From: Knoellia locipacati
Lineage (GTDB): Bacteria > Actinomycetota > Actinomycetes > Actinomycetales > Dermatophilaceae
Length of the DNA: 64,000 nt
Direction of reading: 5' to 3'
Assembly: GCF_007992835.1 (NCBI RefSeq)
Contig: NZ_BKBA01000003.1
Span: 186,001-250,000 of the forward strand
Each line of letters opens with the position of its first letter. Position 1 is the first letter of the stretch. The notes under the pieces were generated by a model. That model did not search any database. It worked only from the letters and a program-made list of their open reading frames with translations, and was not told where the DNA came from. The translations under genes were made by a program, and so were the position numbers. Shown here piece by piece: positions 59,917 to 64,000 of the stretch.

Positions 59917-60714
59917 TCAGGGACGCGCGGGCACGTCCATGCCGGCCGGGTCCGACAGGTGACGCAGCAGCGCACGCTGCAGCATCCCGGCGTGGACGCC
60001 GTCGACGATCCGGTGGTCGGCGGTGGCCACGAGGACGACGGTGGGGCGGACGACGACCTCGCCGTCGACGACCACGGGGCGGTCCCGCACCGCGCCGACC
60101 GCGAGATAGACCGGCACGCGCGCGAAGGGCACCGCGGCGAGGTGTGCCTCGTCGAGCCCGAGACTTCCGACGTTGGAGACGAAGGCGGTCCCGAGGGGCC
60201 GTCCCGGCTGCCCGACGAAGCCACGGCCCAGGCCGCCGGTGACCACGCTCGCCAGCCCCACGGCCGGGCGCATGGCCGCGACCGGGAGCGCGCGCAGGAT
60301 CGAGCTCGACCGACGGAACGATCGGTCCTCACCGGCACGAAGGTCACGCGCACCCGCCTCCACCGCCCGAGCGACCTCCACGGTGGTGAGCCGGTCGACG
60401 CCGTGGACGCGCACGGGTGCCAGGTCCGCGCCGTCGTCGATGTCGACCGCGAAGGCGACGGTGCAGTCCTCGATCGGGACGATCCGCCCGAACACCACCC
60501 GCGCCCTGGCCTCGGGCACCTCGCGCATGGCCCGTCCGAGGGCGGCGCCGACGACGTGGGTCAGGGTCACCCGGACGCCGTGCTCGGACCGCAGCCGGTC
60601 GACGTGGTCGAGCACGGCCGACACGTCGACCTCGACCCGCGCCGAGATCCGGCCCTCCGAGGGCGCGCGCCAGGTCGCGACGGCGATCTTGCGGCGCACG
60701 CTGCGCGGGCTCAT
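59917..60714 (-). CDS. Lone E2-type 2-oxoacid dehydrogenase acyltransferase domain protein
   Basis: A 265-residue protein covering only the catalytic trimer domain of dihydrolipoyl acyltransferases. The conserved ADHRIVDG (about residues 229-236) includes the catalytic His and the Asp-Gly. A family-like N-terminal stretch (RKIAVATWRAPSEGRISARVEV cut to RRKIAVATW) is present, but there are no lipoyl or E1/E3-binding domains. Such proteins may act as CoA-dependent acyltransferases in lipid metabolism. It overlaps the SDR gene by ATGA and probably shares its pathway. Confidence 0.8.
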   Translation of the reverse strand: MSPRSVRRKIAVATWRAPSEGRISARVEVDVSAVLDHVDRLRSEHGVRVTLTHVVGAALGRAMREVPEARARVVFGRIVPIEDCTVAFAVDIDDGADLAPVRVHGVDRLTTVEVARAVEAGARDLRAGEDRSFRRSSSILRALPVAAMRPAVGLASVVTGGLGRGFVGQPGRPLGTAFVSNVGSLGLDEAHLAAVPFARVPVYLAVGAVRDRPVVVDGEVVVRPTVVLVATADHRIVDGVHAGMLQRALLRHLSDPAGMDVPARP

Positions 60715-61616
60715 CCCGTCGTCCCGTCGGCCGCGGGCCGGGCGACGGAGGCGGCCGGCGCCATAGAGGCGGCCGGCGCCACAGAGGCGGCCGGCGCCAC
60801 GGAGACGGCGGGCGCGGCGTGGGTGACGTGCGCGACCCCGGTGAGGGCCGCGCGCACGACGGCCCGTGGTGCGTGCGACAGCCCGGCCAGCGGTGCCGCC
60901 CGCCGCGGCAGGGTGAGACGCGGGCGTCCCGCCTCGATCGCCGCGACGACGGACCGGGCCACGTCGGCAGGCTCGAGGTCACGCAGGAGCCGGGTGCGGC
61001 GGGCCCTTGCGAAGGCCGCTGCCGACGTCGGGTCCTCGACGATCCGGTCCATCATCGACGAGGCCACCGGGCCGATCTCGACGGTGAGCGTCCGCACTCG
61101 CGTGCCGCGCAGCTCGAGCCGCAGCCCGGCCATCGACGCCGACAGGGCGGCCTTCGTGGCGCCGTAGAGCGACAGCCCGGGGAAGGTGGCGACCGCGGAC
61201 AGGGACGACATCGCCACGACGGACCCGCTGTCGCGGGCGATCATGGCGGGCAGGACCAGCCGCGTCAGCTCGAGCGGAGCGGCGATGTTGAGGGCGACCG
61301 TCCGCTTGACGTCGCCCGGGCCGGCGTGCGCGAAGGGCCCGACTGCCTCGACCCCGGCGTTGTGCACGAGGACGTCCACGGGGCCGTGCTCCGCCACGGC
61401 GGAGGCCACGACGTCGGGGAGCGACGCGAGGTCGGTGAGGTCCGCCGGGACGGCATGCCCCCTCACCTCGTCGGCGAGCTCGAGCAGTGGCCCGAGCCCC
61501 CGGGCGACCACGGTGACCCGGGCTCCGCGGCGGGCCAGCTCACGGGCCAGGGGCCGACCGAGGGAGCCGGTCGCGCCGGTGAGGAGGACATGTCTGCCGG
61601 AGAGTCGCACCGTCAC
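60711..61616 (-). CDS. Short-chain dehydrogenase with repeat-bearing C-terminus
   Basis: A 301-residue classical SDR: the Rossmann TGATGSLGRPLA (about 13-24), NNAG-type VHNAGVEAVG, and active-site Ser (MSSLSAV) and Tyr-Lys (YGATK, about 157-161). The last ~45 residues are a low-complexity tail of VAPAAS/MAPAAS units encoded by an 18-bp tandem repeat. GTG 61616 is used; a GTG six bases downstream is possible. It lies 20 bp after the GMC gene and is coupled to the E2-type gene. Confidence 0.87.
   Translation of the reverse strand: MTVRLSGRHVLLTGATGSLGRPLARELARRGARVTVVARGLGPLLELADEVRGHAVPADLTDLASLPDVVASAVAEHGPVDVLVHNAGVEAVGPFAHAGPGDVKRTVALNIAAPLELTRLVLPAMIARDSGSVVAMSSLSAVATFPGLSLYGATKAALSASMAGLRLELRGTRVRTLTVEIGPVASSMMDRIVEDPTSAAAFARARRTRLLRDLEPADVARSVVAAIEAGRPRLTLPRRAAPLAGLSHAPRAVVRAALTGVAHVTHAAPAVSVAPAASVAPAASMAPAASVARPAADGTTG
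60748..60819 (-). repeat. 18-bp tandem repeat (about four units) in the SDR 3' end
   Basis: Units GAGGCGGCCGGCGCCAYR at 60748, 60766 and 60784 are near identical; a fourth at 60802 is degenerate. They encode the six-residue repeats VAPAAS on the minus strand and probably vary in number between strains. Confidence 0.85.
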
Positions 61617-61636
61617 AGTCTGCGGGACCGCAGCGC

Positions 61637-63430
61637 TCAGACCGTCTGCAGCGCCGGCATACCGAGATCGACCCGACGCACCTCGGGCACGGCCGGGTGT
61701 GCCGCCGGCACGGGGTCGAGGCGGCGGTAGTCCTCGCCCTGCACGGGACGCTCGTCGACGTCGCCCTTGTTGGGCCACAACGACATCGCGCGCTCCGCCT
61801 GCGCGGTGATCGTCAGCGACGGGTTGACCCCGAGGTTCGCCGAGACCGCGGACCCGTCGACCACGGAGATGCCCGGGTGGCCCCAGAGGCGGTGGTAGGG
61901 GTCGATGACACCGCTCGTCGGGCTCTCGCCGATCGCCACGCCACCGAGGAAGTGCGCGGTGAGCGGCACGTCGAACACCTCGCCCCAGGTGCCACCGGCC
62001 ACGGTGTAGTCGCCGGTCACCTCCTGGAGCCGGCGCGCGACGGCGTGCATCGAGTCGTGCCCCTCCTTGATGAAGCTCGGGTTGGGCAGCCCGTGCCCCT
62101 GCTGCGAGGTGAGCCGGCGCCGCCCGAAGAGGCCACGGCGACCCGACACCCGCAGCGAGTTGTCGTGCGTCTGCATGACGAGCCCGATGACGGTGCGCTC
62201 GCTCCACCGCGTCGTCATCGGGAACTGCCTGAGCAACGCCTGGGGCTGCTTCGCGAGCTCGATGAGGAACTGGACCGGTCGCGGCCACCGCGTGTCACCG
62301 GGGACCATGAGCGTCGTGAGCAGCCCCATCGCGTTGGAGCCGGGGCCGTAGCGGACGTTCTCGACGTGCGTGTCCTCGGTGGGGTGGAACGACGCCGTGA
62401 TGGCGACGCCCTCGGCGAGGCCCGCCTCGGGGTGCGGGTGCTGGGTCATCGCGCCGAGCAGCGCCTCGCTGTTGGTGCGGGTGAGGTGACCGAGCCGGTC
62501 GGAGATGCGCGGCAGCTCGCCCTCGTCACGCATCGCGTGCAGCAGCGTCTGGGTGCCCCAGGTCCCGGCGGCGACGACGACGTGGCGTGCCGTGATGACG
62601 CGTGGGTCGCGGCCGTGGACGGGTCCGGTCCGCTCGTGCAGGACACGGTGGACGGCTCCGCCGGTCCCGTATGCCGGGTCCGCTCCTTCACTGCCCGGCA
62701 CGACTCCCAGCCGGGTCACGGTGCGCATCGGCTCGATGACGACACCGAGGGCCTCGGCGAGGTGGAGGTAGTTCTTGCGCAGCGTGTTCTTGGCGCCGTG
62801 ACGGCAGCCGACCATGCAGTTGCCGCACTCGACGCACCCGGTGCGGCGCGGCCCGGCCCCGCCGAAGTAGGGGTCCTCGACCTCGACGCCGGGCTGTCCG
62901 AAGAAGACGCCGACGGGGGTCTTGCGGAAGGTCTCGGGCACGCCCATCTCGGTGGCGGCGTCGCGCCAGATCTGCTCGACCGGGCCCTCGCACGGGTTCT
63001 CGACGACACCGAGCATCGCCGACGCCGTCGCGTAGTGCGGCTCCAGCTCGCTCGACCAGTCGGTGATGTGGCCCCACTGCTGGTCGCGGAAGAACGCCTC
63101 CGGCGGGACGTAGAGCGTGTTGGCGTAGTTGAGCGAGCCGCCCCCCACTCCCGCACCGGCGAGGATCATGACGTCGGGCAGCCGGTGCACCCGCTGGATG
63201 CCGTAGCAGCCGAGCTGCGGCGCCCAGAGGTAGTTGCGCAGGTCCCACGAGGTCGCGGCGTGGTCCTCGTCCTCGAAGCGCCGGCCGGCCTCGAGCATGT
63301 GCACCGAGTAGCCCTTCTCGGCCAGGCGCAGCGCGGCCACCGACCCGCCGAAGCCGGTCCCGATGACGACGACGTCCACGTCGACGTTCACGTCGTCGTT
63401 CACATCCACGGCCGAGTCACCACCGCTCAC
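61637..63430 (-). CDS. GMC-family oxidoreductase, cholesterol oxidase-like (ChoD type)
   Basis: A 597-residue FAD enzyme. FAD-binding VVVIGTGFGGSVAALRLAEKG (about residues 19-36) is followed by the GAGVGGGSLNYAN segment, and the C-terminal DGSAVSANLGVNPSLTITAQAERA contains the GMC His/Asn region. A ferredoxin-like Cys cluster CVECGNCMVGC (about 195-205) is present, as in mycobacterial ChoD-type proteins. It should oxidise a sterol or hydroxylated lipid. GTG 63430 overlaps the stop of the aldehyde dehydrogenase gene. Confidence 0.87.
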   Translation of the reverse strand: MSGGDSAVDVNDDVNVDVDVVVIGTGFGGSVAALRLAEKGYSVHMLEAGRRFEDEDHAATSWDLRNYLWAPQLGCYGIQRVHRLPDVMILAGAGVGGGSLNYANTLYVPPEAFFRDQQWGHITDWSSELEPHYATASAMLGVVENPCEGPVEQIWRDAATEMGVPETFRKTPVGVFFGQPGVEVEDPYFGGAGPRRTGCVECGNCMVGCRHGAKNTLRKNYLHLAEALGVVIEPMRTVTRLGVVPGSEGADPAYGTGGAVHRVLHERTGPVHGRDPRVITARHVVVAAGTWGTQTLLHAMRDEGELPRISDRLGHLTRTNSEALLGAMTQHPHPEAGLAEGVAITASFHPTEDTHVENVRYGPGSNAMGLLTTLMVPGDTRWPRPVQFLIELAKQPQALLRQFPMTTRWSERTVIGLVMQTHDNSLRVSGRRGLFGRRRLTSQQGHGLPNPSFIKEGHDSMHAVARRLQEVTGDYTVAGGTWGEVFDVPLTAHFLGGVAIGESPTSGVIDPYHRLWGHPGISVVDGSAVSANLGVNPSLTITAQAERAMSLWPNKGDVDERPVQGEDYRRLDPVPAAHPAVPEVRRVDLGMPALQTV

Positions 63431-64000
63431 CGCAGCCCCAGCCCCTTCATGGCCCGCAGGGCGAGGGTGAGCCCCTTGGTGTAGGTCTCCTGCGAGACAC
63501 CGGGCAGCGTGGCGAGGGGCGCGATGACGTGCTGCGCCGTGACGTTCTGGCTCTCGGTGTACTTGAGGATGCCCTCGCGTCCGTGGCGGCGGCCGATGCC
63601 CGAGGCCTTCATGCCACCCATCGGCGCGCCGGTGCTCGCCCAGGCGGGGATGAAGCCGTCGTTGATGTTGACCGTCCCCGTGCGGATCCGCGAGGCGATC
63701 CGGCGGGCGCGGCGGACGTCGCGGCTCCAGACCGAGGCGTTGAGGCCGTACTCGGTGTCGTTGGCCAGCTCGACGGCCCGGTCGTCGGAGTCGACCTCGT
63801 AGAGCGACACGACCGGTCCGAAGGTCTCGCCGTCCCGGCACTCCATGTCGGGGGTGACGCCGGACAGCACCGTCGGCTCGTAGACGAACGGACCGATGTC
63901 GGGCCGCGCGCGACCACCGGCGAGCACGATGGCGCCCTTGGCCCGCGCGTCGTCGACGTGCCGGGTCACGGTGTCGAGCTGGGCCTGTCCGACGAGCGAG
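63427..64000 (-). CDS. NAD(P)-dependent aldehyde/succinate-semialdehyde dehydrogenase, C-terminal part (5' end outside window)
   Basis: The frame is open to the window edge and encodes the last ~190 residues. LVGQAQLDTVTRHVDDA, GPFVYEPTVLSGVTPDME, ETFGPVVSLY and NDTEYGLNASVWSRD with INDGFIPAWASTGAPMGGMKASGIGRRHG are typical of GabD2-like succinate-semialdehyde dehydrogenases. The catalytic Cys lies upstream, outside the window. The last ~45 residues are the family's usual C-terminal extension. It is coupled to the GMC gene by GTGA, suggesting a joint oxidation of an alcohol to an acid. Confidence 0.88.
   Translation of the reverse strand, partial: SLVGQAQLDTVTRHVDDARAKGAIVLAGGRARPDIGPFVYEPTVLSGVTPDMECRDGETFGPVVSLYEVDSDDRAVELANDTEYGLNASVWSRDVRRARRIASRIRTGTVNINDGFIPAWASTGAPMGGMKASGIGRRHGREGILKYTESQNVTAQHVIAPLATLPGVSQETYTKGLTLALRAMKGLGLR

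Overview
The window is GC-rich actinobacterial chromosome. It has SD-poor leaderless starts, GTG starts, ATGA overlaps, a sucC-sucD-perM-purN-purH block in the order known from Mycobacterium, a DUF222/HNH (13E12-type) gene behind a LexA box, and a stand-alone LigD polymerase. Gene content fits a Micrococcales/Intrasporangiaceae-like soil actinobacterium; that taxonomic guess is inference. There are no rRNA, tRNA, IS, phage or CRISPR features that I can see.

1-20.1 kb (+ strand): a nucleobase catabolic region. It holds an NCS2 uracil/xanthine-type permease, a three-subunit molybdenum hydroxylase with a CoxG-like partner, a nitrilase-superfamily amidase, HyuA/HyuB, an NmrA-type reductase, a small membrane protein, a GuaD-type deaminase, a PadR/HAAS pair, a CaiB-type CoA-transferase, a fused carboxyltransferase, carbamate kinase and a barbiturase/cyanuric acid hydrolase-family ring-opening amidohydrolase. 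Together these look like oxidative pyrimidine degradation (uracil to barbiturate to ureidomalonate to malonate and nitrogen) with accessory purine steps. A palindrome array lies before hyuA, and a short motif is shared by the permease and hyuA upstream regions.

20.1-27 kb (- strand): four tiny membrane proteins in two coupled pairs, then purH (behind a ZTP riboswitch), purN, perM, sucD and sucC.

27-41.7 kb: lipase, M23 peptidase, PcrA/UvrD helicase, a TMEM165/GDT1 transporter behind a yybP-ykoY manganese riboswitch, a second PadR/HAAS-like pair, an SOS-controlled DUF222/HNH gene, LigD-polymerase and UdgB, then a molybdate regulator and modABC (which can supply the Mo enzyme at 2-6 kb) and a quinone oxidoreductase.

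41.7-56.2 kb: a PspC sensor kinase/response regulator pair with a divergent PspC membrane protein, NUDIX, glycosyltransferase, PIG-L deacetylase and flippase-like genes, an asparagine synthetase carrying an extra C-terminal CofE-like domain, guaA, a snapalysin-like protease, DUF3817 and SURF1.

56.2-64 kb: a heterodimeric ABC exporter with complementary degenerate ATP sites, then a reverse-strand set: SSADH-type aldehyde dehydrogenase (cut by the window end), GMC/cholesterol-oxidase-like enzyme, SDR and a lone E2-type acyltransferase.

Across everything runs a non-palindromic octamer, CGGCATAC/GTATGCCG, about once per 1.1 kb in both orientations, inside and outside genes and far above chance. 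Long perfect inverted repeats, two of them in frame inside genes, form a second layer of unexplained structure.
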